This document shows, one piece after another, positions 18,431-26,273 of a DNA stretch of 64,000 nt. The position numbers were made by a program, and so were the translations under genes. Source of the stretch: Bacillus salipaludis (GTDB taxonomy: Bacteria; Bacillota; Bacilli; Bacillales_B; DSM-18226); the NCBI RefSeq assembly GCF_004358205.1, contig NZ_SMYO01000009.1:1-64000 (forward strand), read 5' to 3'. The notes under the pieces were generated by a model. That model had not been told where the DNA came from, ran no database searches, and saw nothing but the letters and a program-made list of their open reading frames with translations. Positions within the stretch are counted from its first letter, which is position 1; each line of letters starts with the position of its first letter.

Positions 18431-18615
18431 CCTGCACCTGCCAGTATCATTTTTGATTGTTTTTTTCTATCCTTGCCAATATGATATGCAAGATATAACC
18501 CCAGAATCGAAAAACCAGTTTTAGGTTAAAACCTTCCGTTTTAAAAACGCCCTTTATGGATACCCTTATTGAAAAGGGGTAACAGACACACACCCCATTA
18601 AAGCTGAGGTGTACT

Positions 18616-20001
18616 ATGTTTATCATTTTAGTGGCAATTTGTTTAGTGCTGACGGTTGGATATGGTGTTTTTACACATGGCTGGAGTGAAGCTTCGGAGT
18701 TCGGGATTTACCTATTTTTATTAGCCGTACAGGCCATATCTCTATTTTTTGTCGGCTATCAAACCTTTATGAGTTATGCAGGACTTCGAAAATTTAAAAA
18801 GACGGTCATCAAGGAGCCTAAAAATAGCTTTGCTGTCCTTGTTGCAGCACACAATGAAGAAAATGTAATCAGCCAAATTTGTGAGAATTTAAAGAATTTA
18901 AACTATCCAAAAGACTTATATGATGTATATGTTATTTGTGATAATTGCTCAGACGGCACAGCATCTGCGGTCCGTGCTACAGGTGTGAAGGCGATGGAAA
19001 GACATGATCTGACTCACAAGGGAAAAGGCTTTGGGCTTGAGTGGATGTTCGAACGCTTATGGGAGATTGAAGAGGACGGAACCTCCTATGATGCAGTGGT
19101 CATGTTTGATGCCGATAACCTGGTCGGAAGGGATTTTTTACAGATTATTAACTCCAAGCTGATGGAAGGACATGATGTCGTTCAAGCCTACTTAGATTCT
19201 AAAAATCCTGAAGATACATGGGTAACCAAATCCTATTCGTTTGCGTACTGGTCAACGAATCGAATTTATCAGCTAGTCAGAGAGAATTTAGGTTTAACTG
19301 CCCAACTAGGCGGGACAGGGGTTACGGTCACCACCAAGGTTTTAAAAGAAATTGGCTGGGGAGCCACTTCCTTAACAGAAGATCTTGAATTTACGCAAAG
19401 ATATATTTTAAAAACAGGAAAAAGAGTCGCTTGGGCCCACGATGCAAAACTATATGATGAAAAACCGTTAGGTTTTAAGCAATCCTTTAGACAGCGAATC
19501 CGTTGGATGCAGGGACATTTTGACTGTATGACAAGATATACATTTCCATTACTACTCGAAGGGATAAAAAAACGAAAGTTCATGCTTATTGATTCTGCAA
19601 TCTACTTAGTCATGCCTTCCCGATCAATTTTGGCATTAATTCTGATTATTGCCGGATTTCTTTCTTATACAGGGGTATATGAGGTTGATGGCTTTTTAGG
19701 AGATGTTGTTGATAAGTCTATAATCTTTGATGGGTGGATTTACGGGACCTTTATTGCGGCCTATTTATCCTTGCCAATTCTTGCGATGATTTTAGAGAAA
19801 AAAGGGAAAAAACTTCACTGGTTTTTTGTTTCCTATATTTTTGGACTCTCCTGGATTCCCGTTACGATTTTAGGGTTTCTAAAAAAGAATCAGAGAGAAT
19901 GGAACCATACCGTTCATACCCGTGCTGTAGCCATCGAGGAATTAGAGTTAGAACCGGAAGAAGAAACTGAAACAGCCTATCAAGCATCTCCAACAAAATG
20001 A
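18616..20001 (+). CDS. Membrane glycosyltransferase, family 2
   Basis: A 461-residue inverting GT2 enzyme with two N-terminal and about three C-terminal membrane segments. The catalytic domain shows VLVAAHNEENVI (nucleotide-sugar binding), VVMFDADNLV (DxD), LTEDLEF (TED base) and QRIRWMQGH (QxxRW), the set found in processive or polyisoprenoid-linked synthases. The last 20 residues are acidic (EELELEPEEETET). The polymer made cannot be named from sequence. GAGGTG stands just before ATG 18616. Monocistronic. Confidence 0.85.
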   Translation: MFIILVAICLVLTVGYGVFTHGWSEASEFGIYLFLLAVQAISLFFVGYQTFMSYAGLRKFKKTVIKEPKNSFAVLVAAHNEENVISQICENLKNLNYPKDLYDVYVICDNCSDGTASAVRATGVKAMERHDLTHKGKGFGLEWMFERLWEIEEDGTSYDAVVMFDADNLVGRDFLQIINSKLMEGHDVVQAYLDSKNPEDTWVTKSYSFAYWSTNRIYQLVRENLGLTAQLGGTGVTVTTKVLKEIGWGATSLTEDLEFTQRYILKTGKRVAWAHDAKLYDEKPLGFKQSFRQRIRWMQGHFDCMTRYTFPLLLEGIKKRKFMLIDSAIYLVMPSRSILALILIIAGFLSYTGVYEVDGFLGDVVDKSIIFDGWIYGTFIAAYLSLPILAMILEKKGKKLHWFFVSYIFGLSWIPVTILGFLKKNQREWNHTVHTRAVAIEELELEPEEETETAYQASPTK

Positions 20002-20006
20002 TAAAA

Positions 20007-20038
20007 AACATTGGGTATGGTTGCCCAATGTTTTTTTG
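20007..20038 (+). terminator. Terminator between convergent genes
   Basis: Stem AACATTGGG / CCCAATGTT, 8-nt loop, TTTTTTT. It overlaps the end region of convergent dsdA. Confidence 0.88.
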
Positions 20039-20039
20039 A

Positions 20040-21386
20040 TTAAATTTTTGATGATCGTTCATGCCCTTTTTGATAGTAAACCTCAAGCATTTCTTGCGGT
20101 ACCATACTTCCGCCAGTTGCCCATACAATATGGGACGCATTTTTCATCTTATCTTTTAAGTTGTGTTTCGTGATATAACCAGAACCATTTTTAAATAATT
20201 GGACCGGACCCGCCATACCTGCTAATGCGGAAGGTTCTAAGCGAATTTCTTCTTGGTCCACTAATTCCTTTAAATGCTGGTAAAGCTGCTCATCACTGAC
20301 GGTATAACAGCCACTTAAAAAAGGCTCAATGGTTTTCCCAACAAAACCGGATGGCCTGCCAACTGCCAACCCATCGGCATCTGTACAATTATCAATCCCT
20401 ATATCCTGAACAGAAATTTTATCGTGAAGTCCGGTTACTAACCCAAGCAGCATACAAGGGGAGTGTGTGGGCTCGGCAAAGAAACAATGGACATGATCCC
20501 CAAACAATTGTTTTAATCCAAAGGCCACACCACCGGGACCGCCGCCGACTCCGCACGGAAGGTAAACAAATAGCGGGTGGTCTTCATCCACCCTTACAGC
20601 TAATTCCTCTAATTGATTTTTTAGTCGCGAAGCAGCAACAGCATATCCTAAAAATAAATCATGAGAATTTTCATCATCGACGAAATAACAGTTCGGGTCG
20701 GCTTCCGCTTGAATTCTGCCTTCCTCAACTGCTTTACTATAATCTGCCTCATATTCGATCACATTAACGTTTTTGCTGCGAAGAAGTTCTTTTTTCCATG
20801 ATTTTGCATCGGCTGACATATGAACCGTTACATGAAAACCTAGCTTTGCACTAATAATGCCAATACTTAGACCTAAATTTCCAGTTGAGCCAACTGCGAT
20901 GGAAAAACCTGAGAAAAAGGTACGAAACCGATCACTGTCCATGATAGAATAGTCATCCTCTAGTTTTAATATTCCATGCTCAATTGCCAATTTCTCTGCA
21001 TGCTTTAAAACCTCATAAATTCCACCTCGTGCTTTAATCGATCCGGAAATCGGCAGGTGGCTGTCACATTTTAACCATAATTCTCCTTCAATCGATTCTT
21101 CGTTGGCTTGTTGTAAATATTGTTTCATCGAAGGAATTTTCACTAAAGAAGACTCGATTATTCCGTCTGTTGGTTTCGTTTCAGGGAAAACCTTTGCAAT
21201 GTAGGGTGCAAACCTTTTTAATCTTTCCTCAGCATCACGAATATCATCCTGGGTTAACGGGGCTTTTTCAATCCCTTCTTTACCGGTTTCAAGATGAGGA
21301 TTGACCCAAAAAACTTCATCCAATGCTATTAAATTTTGTAGCAGGGGATGTTGCGCGATTAGTGTTTTTTTGTCAAGGTTATTCAT
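20040..21386 (-). CDS. dsdA: D-serine dehydratase
   Basis: PLP enzyme converting D-serine to pyruvate and ammonia. The 448 residues are full length for Dsd[10 protein letters not shown] with the PLP lysine at residue 118 and the glycine-rich phosphate loop [13 protein letters not shown] are visible, as are [15 protein letters not shown] and [20 protein letters not shown], characteristic of DsdA rather than threonine dehydratase. Upstream GGAGG lies in AAGTGGAGGTAAATTTATG. No dsdX permease or dsdC regulator is adjacent. It probably detoxifies D-serine. Confidence 0.93.
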   Translation of the reverse strand: MNNLDKKTLIAQHPLLQNLIALDEVFWVNPHLETGKEGIEKAPLTQDDIRDAEERLKRFAPYIAKVFPETKPTDGIIESSLVKIPSMKQYLQQANEESIEGELWLKCDSHLPISGSIKARGGIYEVLKHAEKLAIEHGILKLEDDYSIMDSDRFRTFFSGFSIAVGSTGNLGLSIGIISAKLGFHVTVHMSADAKSWKKELLRSKNVNVIEYEADYSKAVEEGRIQAEADPNCYFVDDENSHDLFLGYAVAASRLKNQLEELAVRVDEDHPLFVYLPCGVGGGPGGVAFGLKQLFGDHVHCFFAEPTHSPCMLLGLVTGLHDKISVQDIGIDNCTDADGLAVGRPSGFVGKTIEPFLSGCYTVSDEQLYQHLKELVDQEEIRLEPSALAGMAGPVQLFKNGSGYITKHNLKDKMKNASHIVWATGGSMVPQEMLEVYYQKGHERSSKI

Positions 21387-21489
21387 AAATTTACCTCCAC
21401 TTGTATTTCTGGGATAAATTTAGTTTAACACATCAGAAATGGATAACTGGCTAGAAAATAGAAAATGACGGCAGATAACCGTATTTTTT

Positions 21490-22233
21490 CTATTTTTGAA
21501 AGAATTGATTGATTTGATCTTGTGTTAAAAGATTACCGATGTAGAAGGATCCGAAAATCCCGTAAACAGCGCTGACCTCATCAAATCTTGTTTCATAGAT
21601 TAATTTTTTAAATTGTAGGGCATCATCACAAAATAAGGAAACGCCCCATTCATAGTCATCAAGACCAACGGAACCTGTTACAATACGTTTCACCTGCTCC
21701 GAATAAGGTTTTCCAGTATCAATATGTTCAAACATTAACCGTTTCCGTTCCTCCATAGGAAGCATAAACCAGTTCGTTTTTTCGCCGCGAAGTTTACTCA
21801 TTGGATAAAAGCAAATGTATTCTGTTTTTGGGATTGAAGGATAAAGTTTTGCCCTTATAGCAGGATCTTCAAATGGATTTGTTGCCATTTGTGAGTAACT
21901 GCTTTTTTCGATAACGGAAACATAGGAATAAGCAGGTTTGGTGTAATCTGAGAACAATGTTTTATTAAATTCTGTCTTCACTGCGATTATTTCTTTCATT
22001 GTAGGACGTAGTATCATAAACATTAGATCGGCCTTTTGTCCTGCAACCGTATAAACAGTATGGCTGCCTTGTTTATTTTCCTCGACCAATTCCCATTTAC
22101 TTAAAAGAGCTTTAAATTCAGTTAATGCCTGTTCGCGCTGTGCTTCAGTTGCAGCCTTCCATTTTGGCCAATCAATATTCCGGAAATCATGTAAACTATA
22201 CCAACCCTCAATGGTTTTCATTGCTTGATTCAT
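21490..22233 (-). CDS. hemQ: Coproheme decarboxylase (HemQ/ChdC)
   Basis: Last enzyme of the coproporphyrin-dependent heme pathway of Gram-positive bacteria; it decarboxylates coproheme to heme b with peroxide. The 247 residues belong to the chlorite-dismutase fold. Tyr143 in CFYPMSK is the expected catalytic tyrosine and His170 in LMFEHI the proximal heme ligand; MSKLRGEKTNWFMLP matches the family. ATG 22233 follows GGAGTG; the longer in-frame ORF starts within the Fur-like site and is rejected. Upstream lie a Fur-like and an Fnr-like box that overlap the presumed promoter. Confidence 0.93.
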   Translation of the reverse strand: MNQAMKTIEGWYSLHDFRNIDWPKWKAATEAQREQALTEFKALLSKWELVEENKQGSHTVYTVAGQKADLMFMILRPTMKEIIAVKTEFNKTLFSDYTKPAYSYVSVIEKSSYSQMATNPFEDPAIRAKLYPSIPKTEYICFYPMSKLRGEKTNWFMLPMEERKRLMFEHIDTGKPYSEQVKRIVTGSVGLDDYEWGVSLFCDDALQFKKLIYETRFDEVSAVYGIFGSFYIGNLLTQDQINQFFQK

Positions 22234-22273
22234 TATTATCACTCCAAAATAGATTTCAATCTCTTTAATAAAA

Positions 22274-22289
22274 ATGATAATCATTTTCA
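22274..22289 (-). promoter_or_regulatory. Fur-like box over the hemQ -10 region
   Basis: TGATAATCATTTTCA (22275-22289) differs at one position from the 7-1-7 Fur consensus TGATAATNATTATCA. On the minus strand it contains TATCAT (22274-22279), a good -10 candidate that would start transcription near 22267. Confidence 0.65.
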
Positions 22290-22299
22290 TTATATTTTG

Positions 22300-22317
22300 A
22301 TGTGATTTAAATCACAT
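22300..22317 (-). promoter_or_regulatory. Fnr/Crp-type palindrome upstream of hemQ
   Basis: ATGTGATTTAAATCACAT is an 18-bp perfect palindrome containing TGTGA-N6-TCACA, the Bacillus Fnr consensus. Its centre is about 41.5 bp upstream of the start inferred from the hemQ -10, the standard activator position. Confidence 0.6.
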
Positions 22318-22515
22318 TTTAAAAAGCTTGCTATACAACGCGTTCATTACGTGAAGAAAAAGGTATAAACCCTATAAGAGTTATCTATTTTTTAGTCATT
22401 TTATTGATTTTTGGAGGGAGGATACTAGAGACACTTAACAAATTGCCCATTTTACGATAATATTATTTAGTGAATTATTTCAGTTGATTCAATGTTGAAA
22501 GAGAGTTGGAAGACG

Positions 22516-23235
22516 ATGGGACGTAAGTGGAATAATATTAAGGAAAAGAAAGCGTCTAAAGATGCAAATACAAGCCGTATTTATGCGAAGTTTGGCCGTG
22601 AAATTTATGTAGCTGCAAGACAGGGCGAACCAGATCCTGAATCCAATACAGCATTAAAAGTTGTACTCGAACGCGCGAAAACATATAGTGTACCAAAACA
22701 TATTATTGACCGTGCGATTGAAAAAGCAAAGGGTGGTTCAGAGGAAAGCTATGACGAGCTTCGATATGAAGGATTTGGACCAAATGGTTCTATGGTAATT
22801 GTTGATGCGTTAACAAATAACGTAAACCGTACTGCTTCTGACGTGCGTGCTGCTTTCGGAAAAAACGGCGGTAATATGGGAGTAAGTGGTTCTGTTGCCT
22901 ATATGTTTGATGCCACAGCTGTTTTTGGTATTGAAGGGAAAACAGAGGAAGAAGTCCTTGAAATCATGATGGAAGCTGACGTAGATGTTCGTGACATTAT
23001 TGAAGAAGAGGAACAGGTAATTGTTTATGCTGAGCCTGACCAATTCCATGCTGTTCAACAAGCCTTCAAAAATGCCGGCATTACGGAATTTACTGTTGCT
23101 GAATTAACCATGCTTGCACAAAATGAAATTACCCTTCCTGAAGATGGACAAGCAAAATTTGAAAAGATGATTGATGCACTTGAAGATTTAGAAGATGTTA
23201 GGCAAGTGTACCACAACGTTGACTTAGGTGAATAA
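22516..23235 (+). CDS. YebC/TACO1-family protein
   Basis: A 239-residue soluble three-domain protein. [20 protein letters not shown] is the conserved N-terminus, followed by [45 protein letters not shown] and [18 protein letters not shown]. The family includes transcription regulators and, more recently, factors that relieve ribosome stalling at proline-rich stretches. The sequence resembles the YeeN subgroup of Bacillus. The start at 22516 is chosen because the conserved MGRKW begins there. Divergent from hemQ, 282 bp away. Confidence 0.9.
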   Translation: MGRKWNNIKEKKASKDANTSRIYAKFGREIYVAARQGEPDPESNTALKVVLERAKTYSVPKHIIDRAIEKAKGGSEESYDELRYEGFGPNGSMVIVDALTNNVNRTASDVRAAFGKNGGNMGVSGSVAYMFDATAVFGIEGKTEEEVLEIMMEADVDVRDIIEEEEQVIVYAEPDQFHAVQQAFKNAGITEFTVAELTMLAQNEITLPEDGQAKFEKMIDALEDLEDVRQVYHNVDLGE

Positions 23236-23242
23236 TTGGTCA

Positions 23243-23276
23243 AGCAGCCCTTTTTAGCTAAACTGGGCTGCTTTTA
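23243..23276 (+). terminator. Terminator of the YebC-family gene
   Basis: Stem AGCAGCCC / GGGCTGCT, 14-nt loop, TTTAATT. Confidence 0.75.
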
Positions 23277-23380
23277 ATTGCCGCCAATAATTTAAGGAAA
23301 GCCCGCCCATTCCATGGACATCTATCCCATATATATTAAAGAAAGTAAGGCTTATACCTAGCAGGGAGAGGATGGACATA

Positions 23381-23596
23381 ATGAATCTTAGAACACACGG
23401 AGGGCATCATGGTGGTTATGGTGGCTTTGGGGGTTACGGAGCACCGTTTGTCGGAGGACTATTAGGAGGTCTAACAGCCGGTGCACTACTATCTCCTGGG
23501 ATTGGCTACGGCGGCTATCCTTACCCGGCAGCTGTTCCATATCCAGCGCCCTATACAGCCCCGTATTATCCATATGGTGGATATCCATACTATTAA
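23381..23596 (+). CDS. Gly/Tyr/Pro-rich small protein, probably spore-associated
   Basis: A 71-residue protein: a His-Gly N-terminus (THGGHHGGYGGFGGYG), a short hydrophobic glycine-rich centre (FVGGLLGGLTAGALLSPG) and a Tyr-Pro-Ala tail ending YPYGGYPYY. No known enzyme motif. Such compositions are common in coat and crust proteins of Bacillus, which can be cross-linked through Tyr, but that role is inferred. ATG 23381 is preferred because AGGGAGAGG lies 10 bp ahead; the in-frame ATG at 23372 is too close to it. A terminator follows. Confidence 0.7.
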   Translation: MNLRTHGGHHGGYGGFGGYGAPFVGGLLGGLTAGALLSPGIGYGGYPYPAAVPYPAPYTAPYYPYGGYPYY

Positions 23597-23617
23597 AACA
23601 TTGACTTTCTATTTTGG

Positions 23618-23654
23618 AAGACACTTACTCGATTAAGAAGTGTCTTTTCGTTTT
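23618..23654 (+). terminator. Terminator
   Basis: Stem AGACACTT / AAGTGTCT, 11-nt loop, TTTCGTTTT. Confidence 0.75.
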
Positions 23655-23757
23655 AAAAGGATCTATTAGAGGCTAGGACTTGGATTTTTAAAAGACTACG
23701 GGTAAAATTTATTACATAAAAGAATTTATGACAAAATTTTAAGATTGGGGATTTACC

Positions 23758-24498
23758 ATGATTGTAAAAACAGAAGAAGATATTAATGGCATAAAAGAAA
23801 TCGGCCGAATTTGTGCGGCTATTCGAGATGAATTAGTCCAAAAAGCTAAACCAGGTATCACGACAAAAGAGTTAGACGAAATTGCAGGTGGGCTTTTTGA
23901 AAAAGAAGGAGCCGTTTCTGCACCAAAAGGAGAATATGATTTTCCTGGCTATACTTGTATTAGTGTGAATGAAGAAGTAGCCCATGGTATACCGGGAAAT
24001 CGAGTGATTCAAGAGGGGGATCTCGTCAATATTGATGTTTCAGGTTCCAAAAATGGATATTTCGCCGATACCGGCATCTCGATTGTCGTGGGAGAAGGAG
24101 ATCCTGTGTTAAAGAGAATCTGCGAAGTGGCACAAGAAGCTTTTGAAGCCGGTCTTAAGAAAGCAAAGCCGGGTTCAAAAATAAATGGTATGGGGAAAGT
24201 AGTTTATCAGACGGCTAGAAAACAAGGATTCACCGTGATCAAAAACCTTACGGGCCATGGAATTGGACGGACCATCCATGAGAAGCCTGAATATATTTTT
24301 AATTATTATGAACCGTCAGAGAGTGGCTTGTTACGTGAAGGAATGGTTATTGCATTTGAACCATTTATCTCTACACATGAAGAGGAAGTGCTCGAAAAGG
24401 GTGACGGCTGGACCTATATAACCGAACAAAGCCGCGTTGCCCAATATGAACACACCCTGATTATTACCAAAGACGGTCCGATTATTGTCACAAAATAA
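23758..24498 (+). CDS. Methionine aminopeptidase, type I
   Basis: Removes the initiator methionine from nascent proteins. The 246 residues include all five metal ligands of the family: NIDVSGSKNGYFADTG (two Asp), GHGIGRTIHE (His), VIAFEPF (Glu) and QYEHTLII (Glu). HGIPGNRVIQEGD supplies the substrate-pocket His. It most resembles the second Bacillus paralogue (YflG/MapB) rather than the ribosomal-operon map. ATG 23758 follows TTGGGGATT. Monocistronic. Confidence 0.92.
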   Translation: MIVKTEEDINGIKEIGRICAAIRDELVQKAKPGITTKELDEIAGGLFEKEGAVSAPKGEYDFPGYTCISVNEEVAHGIPGNRVIQEGDLVNIDVSGSKNGYFADTGISIVVGEGDPVLKRICEVAQEAFEAGLKKAKPGSKINGMGKVVYQTARKQGFTVIKNLTGHGIGRTIHEKPEYIFNYYEPSESGLLREGMVIAFEPFISTHEEEVLEKGDGWTYITEQSRVAQYEHTLIITKDGPIIVTK

Positions 24499-24504
24499 AT
24501 CAGC

Positions 24505-24535
24505 AAAGGTCTCAAAAAGAGGCCTTTTTTGCTTA
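24505..24535 (+). terminator. Terminator of the aminopeptidase gene
   Basis: Stem AAAGGTCTC / GAGGCCTTT (one G-U pair), 5-nt loop, TTTTG. Confidence 0.82.
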
Positions 24536-24644
24536 CCAACATCCCCATTTGAAACCATTTTCAATTTTTTCCGTATGTAATAAAAATTACTCATGGGAAA
24601 AATAGAGCAAGATGATTTTTAAATGAAAATAGGTGGTTAAAGTA

Positions 24645-25454
24645 ATGGAGTCAAAAGAGGAATTACTGAAAGAACTATCCATCATTGAAAAATGGGAAAA
24701 AGACCAGAGCGGTCTATGGTTTTGGGAACGGATTGGGCGTCTGCCATTTAAGCTGTTAGATAAAATTACACCCCAATTCATTCACAATAAGATCGGTTTA
24801 TTGCTTGAGGAAATTGGGGCTTACATCCAAACCGGTGGAAAATATTTAATTAATGAAAAAAGTTTATTCAACATGGTTCAAAAAGAAACAAATCAACCCA
24901 TTGAAAAGGTTTCAGATATTCAAGATTTGCCATTAAAAACAATGGATAAAATTAGCCATGAACTTAGCGGGCGAAGAAAGAATTTTGCCACACTCCAAGG
25001 AGCAAGCACAGGAATAGGGGGAATATTCACCTTGGCCATTGATATACCGGCTATATTGGCTATTTCCTTAAAAACTTTACAAGAAATTGCGATTCTCCAC
25101 GGCTATGACCCAAACGATAAAAATGAACGAATTTTTATGATTAAATGTCTGCAATTTTCATCAGCCGATGTTGTGGGGAAACGTGCGATTTTAAATGAAC
25201 TGGCAAACTTTTATCAAAGAGATAATAAATCAGATGAGATGATGTCCCAATTACAAGGCTGGAGAGAGGTTGTCTATACATACCGGGACAACTTTGGGTG
25301 GAAAAAATTATTTCAAATGGTACCGGTAGCCGGGATGATTTTCGGCGCTTTCACTAACCGGTCCATGATTAGCGACCTCTCAGAGGCAGGGATGATGCTT
25401 TATCGGAAAAGAAAAATTTTAGAAAGATTAGAAAAGACTCAGGTTCCTTATTAA
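24645..25454 (+). CDS. EcsC-family protein
   Basis: A 269-residue protein of the EcsC family, named after the third gene of the B. subtilis ecsABC locus; biochemical function is unknown. Visible are WEKDQSGLWFWERIGRLPFKL near the start and the central amphipathic/hydrophobic segment GASTGIGGIFTLAIDIPAIL, followed by ILHGYDPNDKNERIFMIKCL, typical of the family. ATG 24645 is chosen because AGGTGG lies 8 bp ahead. A weak CAGGTT/AACCTG hairpin overlaps the stop. Here it stands alone, without ecsA or ecsB. Confidence 0.85.
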   Translation: MESKEELLKELSIIEKWEKDQSGLWFWERIGRLPFKLLDKITPQFIHNKIGLLLEEIGAYIQTGGKYLINEKSLFNMVQKETNQPIEKVSDIQDLPLKTMDKISHELSGRRKNFATLQGASTGIGGIFTLAIDIPAILAISLKTLQEIAILHGYDPNDKNERIFMIKCLQFSSADVVGKRAILNELANFYQRDNKSDEMMSQLQGWREVVYTYRDNFGWKKLFQMVPVAGMIFGAFTNRSMISDLSEAGMMLYRKRKILERLEKTQVPY

Positions 25455-25534
25455 ACCTGGGTTATTCGTATTTTTCTATTTCAAAGCGAACTTTACTGTA
25501 CTATTTATTTAAATCAATTTATAATATGATATAA

Positions 25535-25550
25535 CTGATCAGTTGATAAG
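25535..25550 (+). promoter_or_regulatory. Operator-like palindrome upstream of tetR
   Basis: CTGATCAGTTGATAAG matches one strand of the site at 26236-26251 at 15 of 16 positions (reverse orientation). It lies 21 bp before the regulator start, suggesting autoregulation. Confidence 0.55.
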
Positions 25551-25571
25551 TAAGAAGGGCTGAAACAATCA

Positions 25572-26204
25572 ATGGCAATTACACCAAATAAGCAATCTGA
25601 GATTTCTGCAATTGAAACGAAGCAGAATATAATTAACATATCCCAAAAATTATTTATGACCTATGGCTATCGTTCCGTCTCCACTAGACAAATTGCCCAA
25701 TCTTGCGGTATTACCCAGCCAGCTTTATATCATCATTTTCGAAATAAGCAAGAAATTTATATCGAAGTGGTTAGAGCAATAATGAGCCGCACGAAATTCC
25801 ATATGGAGAAAATAAAAAAGCAATATACGTCATTTAGAGAACGAGTGCATCAGATTGCCTATTACATGCTCATGAATCACCAAGAGGATTTATCACAAAT
25901 GTTTCACGACCTAAAACACGAAATGAACGAGGAGACACAACTACTAATTCGTAATTGGTGGTTAGAAAGTTATTTCAATCCCATTGTTAAGATCATCGTG
26001 GAAGCAGAAAATGAAAAACATATAAAGGAACTATCAAAGCTTGAGAGCAATCCAATAGAAATGTCCTACTTCATTTTAGATATCCTTAAGTCCTTATTAC
26101 AATTTTCAGGCCTTAAAACCTTGGATGATAAAGAGAGAAAAGTACAGGCTGAGAGAAAAGCTAAATTAATTGTAAGTATTATTTTAGATGGGATAGGGAG
26201 TTAG
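25572..26204 (+). CDS. TetR-family repressor
   Basis: A 210-residue regulator. The N-terminal helix-turn-helix is clear: SQKLFMTYGYRSVSTRQIAQ then SCGITQPALYHHFRNKQEIY (residues about 24-65). The C-terminal ligand domain is divergent and helical. It stands 69 bp upstream of an MMPL exporter gene, and near-identical palindromes precede both genes, so it most likely represses itself and the exporter until a lipid or drug ligand binds. Confidence 0.9.
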   Translation: MAITPNKQSEISAIETKQNIINISQKLFMTYGYRSVSTRQIAQSCGITQPALYHHFRNKQEIYIEVVRAIMSRTKFHMEKIKKQYTSFRERVHQIAYYMLMNHQEDLSQMFHDLKHEMNEETQLLIRNWWLESYFNPIVKIIVEAENEKHIKELSKLESNPIEMSYFILDILKSLLQFSGLKTLDDKERKVQAERKAKLIVSIILDGIGS

Positions 26205-26235
26205 GCTAGTAGGCCTTCTCTTTTTTTGCTACCCA

Positions 26236-26251
26236 CTTATCAACTGATAAG
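26236..26251 (+). promoter_or_regulatory. Operator-like palindrome upstream of the MMPL gene
   Basis: CTTATCAACTGATAAG is a 14-of-16 palindrome and the reverse-complement partner of the site before tetR. It lies 22 bp before the MMPL start, overlapping the likely promoter or leader. Confidence 0.55.
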
Positions 26252-26273
26252 GTAATGAAGGGAGACGAGAATT

